Below the pieces are notes generated by a model. It was not told where the DNA came from. It worked only from the letters and a program-made list of their open reading frames with translations, and did not search any database. Below, piece by piece: positions 16,833-24,388 of a stretch of DNA of 45,944 nucleotides. Position numbers and translations under genes: made by a program. The first letter of the stretch is position 1, and the number at the start of each line of letters is the position of its first letter. Origin of the DNA: JAWKUK01 sp964402175. Lineage in GTDB: Bacteria; Planctomycetota; UBA1135; GCA-002686595. The stretch lies in assembly GCA_964402175.1 (NCBI GenBank), contig CAYOBN010000036.1:1-45944 (forward strand). Reading direction: 5' to 3'.

Positions 16833-17581
16833 CAGCGCCACCTCCGCCGTTCGACCGCTGCGACGTTCAGAACGAGGCCGAACGCGCAGAAGAGCGCGAA
16901 GTACACCGCGTCGCGCGCATCCACCACACCGAGCGCAGAGCTGTCGAGGAAGTGCGAGCTGGGCGCCGCGTATTGCAGCGCCTCCGCGAGGCGCGCCGGC
17001 AAGAACGTGACCGCGAGCTCGAGCGCCCAGAGCCCCACCAGCAGCGCCGCGCCCAAGAGGAACGCCGCGAGCTGCTCCTGTACGAGCGCCGAGACCCAGA
17101 GCGCGAGCGCCGCGTACGCCGCAGCGAGCGCGAGCGCGCCGCCGAGACCGACACCGACGACCCCCCAGTCGAGGTCGCCGAGGCCATCGACCGCGATCGC
17201 GGTGGGCACCACCGCGACCGCCACCATCGCGGCGAGCAGCGCGACCCGCGCAAGGAACTTCCCGAGCACGAGCTCGGTCGCGCGCACGGGCCAAGTCAGG
17301 AGCAGCTCCTCGGTCCCTCCGCGGCGCTCTTCTGCCCACGCGGCCATCGACAACGCGGGCACGAGCAAGGCCAGGAGGAACGGCAGCCACGTGAAGAGCA
17401 CGAGGAGGTTCGCCTGGCCGCCTTCGAAGAGCCCAGGCAGCGGCTGCCGCCCGATCGGGAAACCGACCAGGAAGAAGAGCAAGGGCAGGACGACGACGAA
17501 CAGCCCGAGGGCGACGTACGTCACGGGCGACTCGAACAGCGCCCCGAGCTCGCGGCGTAGGACAGCGACGATGCGGATCAC
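16832..17581 (-). CDS. ABC-2 type transporter permease (GldF-like)
   Basis: 249-aa membrane protein with about six hydrophobic segments, among them YVALGLFVVVLPLLFFLVGF, VLFTWLPFLLALLVPALSM, LLAAMVAVAVVPTAIAV, LALAAAYAALALWVSAL, AAFLLGAALLVGLWAL and AVYFALFCAFGLVLNVAAV. The segment MAAWAEERRGGTEELLLTWPVR after helix two is typical of GldF-like permeases. The GTG start overlaps the ATPase stop as GTGA. It forms the membrane channel with the upstream ATPase and the downstream GldG-like protein. Confidence 0.9.
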   Translation of the reverse strand: MIRIVAVLRRELGALFESPVTYVALGLFVVVLPLLFFLVGFPIGRQPLPGLFEGGQANLLVLFTWLPFLLALLVPALSMAAWAEERRGGTEELLLTWPVRATELVLGKFLARVALLAAMVAVAVVPTAIAVDGLGDLDWGVVGVGLGGALALAAAYAALALWVSALVQEQLAAFLLGAALLVGLWALELAVTFLPARLAEALQYAAPSSHFLDSSALGVVDARDAVYFALFCAFGLVLNVAAVERRRWR

Positions 17582-18567
17582 CGGGAATCCTCCCTGCGGC
17601 GTACACCGCGGGTCCGCTCCAGGAAAACGCGCTCGAGGGTCGCCACTTCGTGGCGCAGCTCGAGCAACGGGAGGCTGGCCGTGTGCACGGCCCGCGCGGC
17701 GCGCTCGGCGACGTCGAAGCGCCCCTCCACCGCCAGCAGGAAACGCACCCGACCGCGTTCGCTCTGCGCCGCGACGTCGACCGCGCTGACGCCGTCGAGC
17801 GACGCCAGCAGCGCTGCAGCGCGCGCCCGCGCCGCGTCGTCTTCGAGCCCGCCGAGGGTCAGCGACAGCGCTTCTCCGACGCCATCCGCGAGCTCCATCA
17901 GACCGCCGTCCGCGACGACGCGCCCGCCCGCGAGGATGACCACGCGCCGGCAGACCTCTTCGACTTCGGGCAGCACGTGCGTGGACAGCAAGATCGTCTT
18001 CTCGCGCGCCAGCCGCACGACGAGGTCGCGGATACGCACGATCTCGCCGGGGTCGAGACCGCTGGTCGGTTCGTCGAGGATCAAGGCTTCGGGATCGGGC
18101 AGGAGCGCCTGCGCCAGGCCCACCCGCTGCCGGTAGCCCTTGGACAACGTGTGGATGCGCCGCGCGACGTAGCCGTCCAGGTCGGTCGCAGCGACGACGC
18201 GCTCGAGGGCCGCGCGCCGCGCGCGGCCGCCGAGGCCGTGCAGGCGCCCGACGAACTCGAGGAAACGATCGACGCGCATCTCGCGGTAGAGCGGCGTGCT
18301 CTCCGGCAGGTACCCCACCGCCCGTCGCGCCGCGAGGTCCGGCCCCGTCGCATGGCGCCCGAGCACCAGCGCCTCGCCCGCATCCGGTACGAGCGACCCT
18401 GTGAGCATGCGCATCGTGGTGCTCTTCCCCGCGCCGTTCGGGCCGAGGAAACCGACGAGGGCTCCGCGCTCGACCTGGAACGAAACGTCGTCCACCGCGA
18501 GCACCGGCCCGAAGCGCTTGACGAGGTTCCGGGCGCAGAGGACCGGTGTTTGGGGGTCGCTGCTCAT
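17578..18567 (-). CDS. ABC transporter ATP-binding protein (GldA-like)
   Basis: 329-aa ATPase. Walker A is GPNGAGKST (42-50), the ABC signature LSKGYRQRVGLAQ (141-153), and Walker B LILDEPTSGLDP (162-173), with the switch His in LLSTHVLPEVEEV. The roughly 110-residue C-terminal extension is usual for GldA-type ATPases. It is the first gene of the four-gene ABC operon and starts 46 bases after the rho stop, so it may be read through from rho. It energises the GldF-like permease. Confidence 0.95.
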   Translation of the reverse strand: MSSDPQTPVLCARNLVKRFGPVLAVDDVSFQVERGALVGFLGPNGAGKSTTMRMLTGSLVPDAGEALVLGRHATGPDLAARRAVGYLPESTPLYREMRVDRFLEFVGRLHGLGGRARRAALERVVAATDLDGYVARRIHTLSKGYRQRVGLAQALLPDPEALILDEPTSGLDPGEIVRIRDLVVRLAREKTILLSTHVLPEVEEVCRRVVILAGGRVVADGGLMELADGVGEALSLTLGGLEDDAARARAAALLASLDGVSAVDVAAQSERGRVRFLLAVEGRFDVAERAARAVHTASLPLLELRHEVATLERVFLERTRGVRRREDSR

Positions 18568-18613
18568 CGTGCGCGGGCTCTACCCGAGGCCGTCCGCGAA
18601 GTCACGCTTTGGA

Positions 18614-20419
18614 TCAAGCCTCGGGGTCGACGTTGAAGCGCTCCAGGAAGTCCGCCGTCTTCGCGGCTTCCCCGAGGCGCGTCACGAGCAGGTCCATCGC
18701 CTCGGCGAAGTGCATCCGCGACAGGACCCGGCGCAGGGTGTGGATCTGGCGCAGGCGCTTCGTGCCGACGAGCTTCTCCTCTTTGCGCGTGCCCGACTTC
18801 TCGACGTCGATCGCCGGGAAGATGCGTCGGTCCGCGAGGCGGCGCGAGAGCACGATTTCGCTGTTGCCGGTGCCCTTGAACTCCTCGAACACCATCTGGT
18901 CCATGCGCGACCCCGTGTCGATGAGGCAGGTGCCGACGATCGTCAGGCTGCCGGCTTCGACGGTGTTGCGCGCAGAACCGAAGATCTTGCGCGGCCGCTC
19001 CATCGCGCGGCTGTCGAGGCCGCCGGACATCGTGCGCCCGCTGCCCGCTTGGTTGTTGTAGGCGCGCGCCAAGCGCGTGATCGAATCGAGCAGCAGCACG
19101 ACGTCGTCGCCGGCTTCCACGAGGCGGCACGCGCGCTTCCACACGACCTCGGCGAGGGCGATGTGATGCTTCGCGGCTTCATCCGCCGTCGAGGCGTAGA
19201 CCTTGCCGCGCGTGACGCTGCGCTGCCACTCCGTCGCCTCTTCCGGCCGCTCGTCGATGAGGAGCACGAAGAGGTGCACGTCGGGGTACCCCTGCTCGAT
19301 GCCCGCCGCGAACTGGCGCAGCAGCGTCGTCTTGCCCGCGCGCGGCGGAGCGACGAGCAGAGCGCGCTGCCCACGGCCGATCGGCGCAAGGAGGTCGACG
19401 ACGCGCATCGCGACCTCGTTCGTCACGTCGCCCGTCGCGTAGTGGAAGTCGGGATCGACGCTCGTCAGCGCCTGGAACGCGAGCTTGTTCTTCCAGAAGC
19501 GCGGTTCCTTCCCGTCGATCGTCAGGACATCGTCGAGCTGCAGCTTGTGCTTGAAGCCCTTGGACACCTTGCCGTGCACGTGCATGCCCTCGCGCAGCTT
19601 GTAGAGCTGCACGAGCCGCTTGTGGACGTAGATGTCCCACTTCGACGGCAGGAGGTTGAACTCTTCGAGGCGCAGGGTCGCGATGCCCCCCTTGTCGAGG
19701 ATCAGCACCCCGCCCGCCTCGCGCGGCAGCGGCTCGTTCGCGCGCGGGTCGCGACCCGGCGAGCGATCGGCGAGCTCGAGCTCGTCGTCGTCGTCGGTCG
19801 AGGCGACTGCGGCGCCCATTTCGTCGTCGCCCGCGTCCTCTCCGCGCGGCGGTCCCGCGTGGGGTTGGCGCGGCTGGGGCTTACCTTGCTGGGGCTTACC
19901 TTGCTGGGCCTTCGCCCCCTGCGGGCCCCCACCGGAGTGCCGAGGCCCCTTACCCGGCTCCCCCTGGGCTCCGGTCCGCGGCTCGGCCGCGTCGTCGCGC
20001 GTGGCTCCGTCCTGGCCGCCCTTGCTGCGGCGACGGCGGCGGCGGCGTTTGCCCGAGCGCTCGCCCTCGGCGGCGCCCCCTTCGCCGGAGCCCTCCCGGT
20101 CCGCGGCGCGAGCTTCGTCCCCGTCCCCGTCGTCGTCGCTGAGGCCGTCGCCGAAGCCACCGCGGGATGCCGTGCTGGGCGACGCCTCGCCGCCGTCGTC
20201 CCCTTCTCCCGCGTCATCGTCGTCGCCCCAAGAATCGTCCTGGGAGCCCTCGGCGGCGCCTTCTCCCTCTCCCTCACCCTCGCCGTCGCCCTTGGCCTTG
20301 CGGCGGCGGCGTCCGCCGCGCCGGCTGCGCCGGCGGCGGCCCTTCGGGGATCCAGGCTCCGGGGTGGCGCCGAACGGCAGGTCCTTCTGGACACCCGTGC
20401 TGCTGTCGGAGTCGGTCAA
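18614..20419 (-). CDS. rho: Transcription termination factor Rho with long disordered N-terminus
   Basis: 601-aa Rho. The ATPase core is complete: Walker A APPRAGKTT (357-365), LIDERPEE (387-394), Walker B VLLLDSITRLARAYN (441-455), Q-loop SGGLDSRAMERP (465-476), R-loop KGTGN (515-519) and arginine-finger region SRRLADRRIFPAI (525-537). Residues 1-235 are low complexity: Arg clusters, Asp/Glu/Gly runs, and QGKPQ repeats encoded by two perfect 15-base repeats at 19874-19903. The usual N-terminal Rho_N helical domain is not recognisable, and the RNA-binding fold has KGGIATLR where E. coli has GFGFLR. The TTG at 20419 is the start used; an ATG at codon 201 would yield a near core-size protein (401 aa). 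Confidence 0.95.
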   Translation of the reverse strand: MTDSDSSTGVQKDLPFGATPEPGSPKGRRRRSRRGGRRRRKAKGDGEGEGEGEGAAEGSQDDSWGDDDDAGEGDDGGEASPSTASRGGFGDGLSDDDGDGDEARAADREGSGEGGAAEGERSGKRRRRRRRSKGGQDGATRDDAAEPRTGAQGEPGKGPRHSGGGPQGAKAQQGKPQQGKPQPRQPHAGPPRGEDAGDDEMGAAVASTDDDDELELADRSPGRDPRANEPLPREAGGVLILDKGGIATLRLEEFNLLPSKWDIYVHKRLVQLYKLREGMHVHGKVSKGFKHKLQLDDVLTIDGKEPRFWKNKLAFQALTSVDPDFHYATGDVTNEVAMRVVDLLAPIGRGQRALLVAPPRAGKTTLLRQFAAGIEQGYPDVHLFVLLIDERPEEATEWQRSVTRGKVYASTADEAAKHHIALAEVVWKRACRLVEAGDDVVLLLDSITRLARAYNNQAGSGRTMSGGLDSRAMERPRKIFGSARNTVEAGSLTIVGTCLIDTGSRMDQMVFEEFKGTGNSEIVLSRRLADRRIFPAIDVEKSGTRKEEKLVGTKRLRQIHTLRRVLSRMHFAEAMDLLVTRLGEAAKTADFLERFNVDPEA

Positions 20420-20992
20420 GTGGAGTCTTTTCTCGGGGACGGAGGCCCCCCGGGGCGCCGATCGGCACTACGGGGCCGACCGCGACGTCCAGGGCAGCGG
20501 GGGTGAAACGGGGCGGCGCAGGCCGACGCCCGATCGAGCGAGGGTAGGGTCGCGCGGGCGGGCCGCGCGGCTCAGGGGTGCCAGAACGGCCGTCCTAGCG
20601 GTGCCACGGTCGGGGGCCCGGAACAGAGCACCTCGGCCGTGTCCCCGGCAGTGACCGGGGCAGACTCGGAGGGGCATCGCCACCCCAGCGGAGCCAAACC
20701 ACCGGCGGTGGTCGCCGCAGCCGAGTCGGGGGGAGAATGGCGACCGAGGTCGGCTCGTTCAAGCCCAGAAAACGAATCCTGCGGGAAAACCGACCGGCCG
20801 GGCTGCACTTGGCCAGGTCCCAGCTCCGCTGCTGGGCCGAGCTTGGAGGCGTGCCCCGCTTTCAAGCGGGCTTGGCCTGAACCACGTGTCACCGAGGGGG
20901 TCCCGGGAAGGGACCCCACCGGAGGCAGATGCCGGGCTCGGCCCCGGCAGGGACCTCGTCCGGCCGTCACGGCCGCTCCCGAGGAGGGAGGG
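20420..20992 (-). other. 573-base non-coding region between tRNA-Pro and rho: hairpin-rich leader
   Basis: I find no credible gene here. On the strand transcribed toward rho, the first part holds a row of compact perfect hairpins: 20954-20984 (nested), 20931-20948 (6 bp), 20897-20917 (8 bp), 20855-20870 (6 bp), 20819-20836 (6 bp), 20741-20752 (5 bp), 20699-20711 (5 bp) and 20643-20660 (6 bp). The last 200 bases before the rho start are C-rich on the coding strand. This could be an attenuator leader for rho or a separate structured RNA. I looked for RNase P, SRP and tmRNA core motifs and did not see them. Confidence 0.5.
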
Positions 20993-21069
20993 TGGTCGGG
21001 GTGAGAGGATTTGAACCTCCGACCTCTGCGTCCCGAACGCAGCGCTCTACCAAGCTGAGCCACACCCCG
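20993..21069 (-). tRNA. tRNA-Pro (anticodon CGG)
   Basis: 77-base cloverleaf including an encoded CCA end. The acceptor stem is CGGGGTG pairing with CACCCCG, followed by discriminator A and CCA. The anticodon stem CTGCG/CGCAG encloses the loop TTCGGGA, giving anticodon CGG for CCG codons. The T-arm carries TTCAAAT. It is transcribed in the same direction as rho, which lies 573 bases downstream. Confidence 0.97.
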
Positions 21070-21159
21070 AACAGGCGGAGAAGTCTACGGCCTCGATGTC
21101 CGGCCGTCAACTGACTTCCCCCACGATTCTGCACGCGGCGCTGCGCGCGGGGTCGCGCC

Positions 21160-22674
21160 TCAGCCGCCGAGGTCGACGAAGACCCCGCCGTTCTCCTGGG
21201 CGAGGCGCTGCATGAAGACCTTGTCGAAGCGCCCGATAGCGATCGTGTGCAACGCGACCTTGCGCAGGGCGTTGCCGACGCGCACCTCGCGCAGGATGTC
21301 GTCGACGTCGATCCAGGTGCCGACCGTCGGCTTGCCGTCGGAGAGGAAGAACACCGTGTCGATCTCGACGGCGTACGCCTCTTTCGTACCGGTGCCCGAG
21401 CCGAGGCGCAGGGCTTCCGCGAGAGCGCCGAACGTGTTCGTCTTGCCGAGCTCGAGGCTCGCCGCGCCCGCGAGGCCCGCGTTCGCCAGGTCCGCCTTCG
21501 AGTTGCCGCCGATCGGCGCGAGCCGCTTCACGTACTCGAGCGCGCTCGACTTGTTGAGCACGTTCGCGGGCACGAGCTCCTTCTTCCAGAGCTTGACCTC
21601 GGTCGCGAACGACACGATCTGGAACTCGACGTACGGCTCGAGCGTTTCGATGGTCCGCGCGAGCTCTGTCTTCACAATGTCCATGCGCGACCACGACGGG
21701 TAGGTCGTGCCCGCGAAGCGCTCCTTGTCGACGACCTCGTCCTCCATCGAGCCCGAGACGTCGATGACGAACACGATCCGCCGGCTGGGTGTCTCGACAC
21801 CGTGGTAGCTCGTTCCGCCCTTGAGGCCCTGGTACTCCGCCTTGCGCGCGGCTTGCTTTTCGCGCAGCTTCGCGAGCTCTTCGTCCGTCGGGATCTGGTA
21901 ACGGTCGCCGTAGTTGTCCCAGAACTGCTGCCAGAGGTCGATGCGTGGCCCGAAGTTGCGACCGGTCAGGTTGTCGAGCGCGTTCGCGGCATCCGCCTTG
22001 AGGCGGCCCTCTTCGACCTGGAGCCGCTCGATGAGCGGCGGGATCGAAGACGTGTGACGCACGGCTCCGAGGGCAGCGATCGCGCTGGCGCGGACTTGCC
22101 ACGCGGCGTCACCGAGCGCCGCGACGGCGAGCTCGCGTACGGCGTCGGCGCGCAATGCCGTCAGGCCATCGAGGGCCGCGCAGCGCACGGCGATCTCCTT
22201 GTCGGCCGCGAGCGGCACGAGCAGCTCGGCGACGCCGTCTTCACGGCCCGCGACGAGGGCTTCGATCGCAGCGCGTCGCACGGTCCAGGCTTTGTCCGCG
22301 AGGCAAAGGCGCACGGGCTCGCCGAGCGGCTTGTAGCCGCCCGCGGTCAGGACCCGCAAGACCCCGACCTTCTCGGGCTCCTTCTTCGTCTTCTCGAGCG
22401 CTCCGACGAGGCGCGTCACGGGCTCGGGCGTCTTGAACGACGACAGCACGCGCCGCACGGCGTCGACGAGCGCCGGATCGGGATCCGCGAGCAGCGGCAG
22501 GAGCACATCGACGACCCCGGGGTCCTCGACGGTGTCGAGCGCGAGCACCGCCTCGACGCGCGTCGCGCTGTCGGTGTACTTCTTGAAGAACTTCTTGAAC
22601 TCCTGGAGCGTTTCGTCGGCGCTGCTCGAAGCCAGCGCGAAGGCGCACGTGAGGGCGAGAAGGAGGGCCTGCAT
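21160..22674 (-). CDS. Secreted HEAT-repeat and von Willebrand factor A domain protein
   Basis: 504-aa protein with a signal peptide (MQALLLALTCAFALASSSA). Residues about 25-235 form alpha-helical HEAT/PBS-lyase-like repeats, such as VDVLLPLLADPDPALVDAVRRVL and the later AAWQVRASAIAALGAV. A VWA domain follows from about residue 298 with a MIDAS motif DVSGS (305-309), a likely MIDAS Thr in GKTNTFGALAEAL and an Asp in FFLSDGKPTVG. The open frame extends upstream to 23244, but the ATG at 22674 gives the signal peptide. HEAT plus VWA proteins are frequent in planctomycetes and probably act in protein binding in the cell envelope; the partner is unknown. Confidence 0.88.
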   Translation of the reverse strand: MQALLLALTCAFALASSSADETLQEFKKFFKKYTDSATRVEAVLALDTVEDPGVVDVLLPLLADPDPALVDAVRRVLSSFKTPEPVTRLVGALEKTKKEPEKVGVLRVLTAGGYKPLGEPVRLCLADKAWTVRRAAIEALVAGREDGVAELLVPLAADKEIAVRCAALDGLTALRADAVRELAVAALGDAAWQVRASAIAALGAVRHTSSIPPLIERLQVEEGRLKADAANALDNLTGRNFGPRIDLWQQFWDNYGDRYQIPTDEELAKLREKQAARKAEYQGLKGGTSYHGVETPSRRIVFVIDVSGSMEDEVVDKERFAGTTYPSWSRMDIVKTELARTIETLEPYVEFQIVSFATEVKLWKKELVPANVLNKSSALEYVKRLAPIGGNSKADLANAGLAGAASLELGKTNTFGALAEALRLGSGTGTKEAYAVEIDTVFFLSDGKPTVGTWIDVDDILREVRVGNALRKVALHTIAIGRFDKVFMQRLAQENGGVFVDLGG

Positions 22675-22702
22675 CTTGGGCGAGAGCCTAACCCGAAATG
22701 CG

Positions 22703-22742
22703 CGCGCGGGCGACCGCGGCGCTGGCCGCTGTCGCCCGCGCG
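22703..22742 (-). terminator. Terminator-like long hairpin
   Basis: An 11-bp perfect outer stem (22703-22713 with 22732-22742) encloses a 5-bp inner stem (22716-22720 with 22725-22729) and a 4-base loop. It lies just after the stop of the large membrane-protein gene and before the start of the HEAT/VWA gene on the same strand, so it probably separates two transcription units. Confidence 0.6.
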
Positions 22743-22772
22743 GGGCACAGGTCCGTGTCGACCGCCGGTCGA

Positions 22773-24233
22773 TCAGCGCGGCGCTTGCGCGCCGTCTTTG
22801 CCTTCGGCAGGGCGCTTGATCTGCGCTGTGCCGCGGCCACCTTGCGCCGGTGTCACCTCGAGGGCTTCGACCGACATGCGGTACCCCCCGGGCATCATCA
22901 ACGTCACCTTCGTGCCCTCGCGGGCGACGAGGTGGCCCGTGAACGTGCCCCCGTGGGTGACGACGCGCACTTCTTCGAGGCCGGTCGTGTCGTTGGTCAC
23001 CTTGGCGGGCGACTTCGGCGCGGGGCCCTCGGGAGCGAGGCGCTCGATGCGCTGCAGGCGGCGCGCGTCGAGGGCCATGCGGCCGATACGCGTGTCGAGC
23101 GACACGCGGCCCGCGCCCGCGCCATGGAGGCGACCTTCGAAGACGTCGCCGCCGTCGAGCACGACGCGCACGTTGCCCGTATAAGGGGTCAGGAGGAAGT
23201 CCGGGCCGTGGGCGACGGAGTTCGGCACCTCGACCTGCTGCCACATGCCCTCGCTCTCGGCGCGGCGGAGCACCGAGCGCGGGCCGGTCTCGACCGCCTG
23301 CTTGGCGACGGGTCCGAGGACTTCGACGCCTTCGGGGGCGGGGCTGGCGTCCGCCGGGGTCGACGTCGACGCGACCGGCTCGGGCTGCGGCTCGGAGGTC
23401 GTCGCGGTGGCGGGTTCCGGCGTCACCGGCGCGGGCGCGGGTACTGGGCCCGTGGTAACGGGTGCGCGGCGCGGGCCGACCTCCGCAAGGAGTCTCTCCA
23501 GCTCCTGATCGAGGGCCGCCGGCGACTCCTGCACCGGACCCGTGGGCGCGGCCAGCGGGCCGCTCGTGGGCGGCAGCGGCGGGTAGAGCAGGGCGCTCTG
23601 CTCGGCGAGGTCGCTCCAGTCGAGGTCGGCCTGGGTCGGTGCGGTCGGTTCGAGGAGCGGAAGCGCGACGTTGGGTTCGTCGTTGCTGGGCTCGATCGCT
23701 GTGGGCTCCACCGCAGTGGGCTCGACCGCTGTGGGCGACTCGAACGTGTCGGTGACCGGTGGAGCCGCGCTCGGCTCGAAGGCCTCCGTGGACTCCACCA
23801 CCGCGGCCTCTTCGAGTGCAGCGGCCGTCGCGGAGAGGTCCGCGAGCAGCGTCGCGAGCTCGCCGTCGAGGTCGCGCAGCGCCTGCAGGCCCGCGTCGAG
23901 CTCCTGGTCGAACGCGCTCAGCTCGGCGTCGAGCTGTGCCAGCGCGACGGGGTCCGGGGTCACCGGCGTCACCGGCTCGCTCGGGATCTCGAACGCGGGC
24001 ATGGGCGTAGCTTCGGCGACCTCGGGCAGCGCTTCGATGCTGGGCTCCGACTCGAAGACCGGCTCGGGAACGACGACGGGCTCGGCCGCGGCGACGGATT
24101 CCAGCGCCATGGGCTCAGACTGCACGTCGGGCGCGGACACCGTAGCGACCTCGGTTGTCACGGGCGCGCTCGGCCGCGGCGCGGGCGCCGCGATCCCCGC
24201 CAGGAGCTCATCGAGCAGCGCATGCGCGCTGGC
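22773..24233 (-). CDS. C-terminal part of large Pro/Glu-rich single-pass membrane protein (split by assembly gap)
   Basis: This is the downstream half of one gene whose start is at 25501. If the 55-base repeat on each side of the N-gap is collapsed, the two halves join in frame to give an 857-aa protein. This part begins with a Pro/Glu/Val-rich disordered stretch (including AVEPTAVEPTAIEP), a coiled helical patch (LDAELSAFDQELDAGLQALRDL) and a second disordered stretch. The last 150 residues hold two similar small beta units: VRVVLDGGDVFEGRLHGAG with VSLDTRIGRMAL, then VRVVTHGGTFTGHLVAREG with VTLMMPGGYRMSV, resembling tandem Sm-like barrels. Function unknown. The apparent ATG at 24161 is an internal codon, not a start. 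Confidence 0.8.
   Translation of the reverse strand, partial: ASAHALLDELLAGIAAPAPRPSAPVTTEVATVSAPDVQSEPMALESVAAAEPVVVPEPVFESEPSIEALPEVAEATPMPAFEIPSEPVTPVTPDPVALAQLDAELSAFDQELDAGLQALRDLDGELATLLADLSATAAALEEAAVVESTEAFEPSAAPPVTDTFESPTAVEPTAVEPTAIEPSNDEPNVALPLLEPTAPTQADLDWSDLAEQSALLYPPLPPTSGPLAAPTGPVQESPAALDQELERLLAEVGPRRAPVTTGPVPAPAPVTPEPATATTSEPQPEPVASTSTPADASPAPEGVEVLGPVAKQAVETGPRSVLRRAESEGMWQQVEVPNSVAHGPDFLLTPYTGNVRVVLDGGDVFEGRLHGAGAGRVSLDTRIGRMALDARRLQRIERLAPEGPAPKSPAKVTNDTTGLEEVRVVTHGGTFTGHLVAREGTKVTLMMPGGYRMSVEALEVTPAQGGRGTAQIKRPAEGKDGAQAPR
24179..24233. repeat. 55-base direct repeat, left copy (contig-end overlap)
   Basis: Identical to 24334-24388. The two copies lie at the edges of the N-gap, the pattern expected when two contigs sharing their terminal k-mer are scaffolded without merging. 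Collapsing them restores one reading frame. It is not evidence of a biological duplication. Confidence 0.9.
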
Positions 24234-24333
24234 NNNNNNNNNNNNNNNNNNNNNNNNNNNNNNNNNNNNNNNNNNNNNNNNNNNNNNNNNNNNNNNNNNN
24301 NNNNNNNNNNNNNNNNNNNNNNNNNNNNNNNNN
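24234..24333. other. Scaffold gap of exactly 100 N
   Basis: One hundred undetermined bases, the conventional filler for a gap of unknown size. The flanking 55 bases are identical on both sides, so the true gap is probably zero or negative in length. Confidence 0.97.
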
Positions 24334-24388
24334 GCGCGGGCGCCGCGATCCCCGCCAGGAGCTCATCGAGCAGCGCATGCGCGCTGGC
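24334..24388. repeat. 55-base direct repeat, right copy (contig-end overlap)
   Basis: Second copy of 24179-24233, offset by 155 bases. Because 155 leaves remainder 2 on division by 3, the uncollapsed scaffold shifts the reading frame, which explains why the gene looks split. Confidence 0.9.

Noticed and set aside
15684..17789. 701-codon open frame on the plus strand
   Set aside because: It is the complement of the GldG- and GldF-like genes, which have clear family motifs; the plus-strand product has none.
20420..20992. RNase P RNA, SRP RNA or tmRNA in the rho upstream region
   Set aside because: The core sequences I would expect (the P4 strands of RNase P, the GGAAGGAAGCA-type SRP loop, the tmRNA ends) are not present.
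20572..21063. Open frame of 163 codons starting MAQLGRALRSGRRGRRFKSSHPD
   Set aside because: Its start is the translated antisense-free body of tRNA-Pro; this peptide is a familiar artefact of reading through proline tRNA genes, and the rest lies in hairpin-rich non-coding DNA.
24158..24233. Short tail after the gap (PARMRCSMSSWRGS) as the true end of the N-terminal gene
   Set aside because: It is the frame-shifted translation of the duplicated 55 bases; the same bases are already read in the correct frame on the other side of the gap.
24179..24388. 55-base direct repeats around the gap as insertion-sequence target duplications
   Set aside because: Known target duplications are much shorter, the interior is exactly 100 N, and collapsing the repeats restores a continuous reading frame, which favours an assembly overlap.
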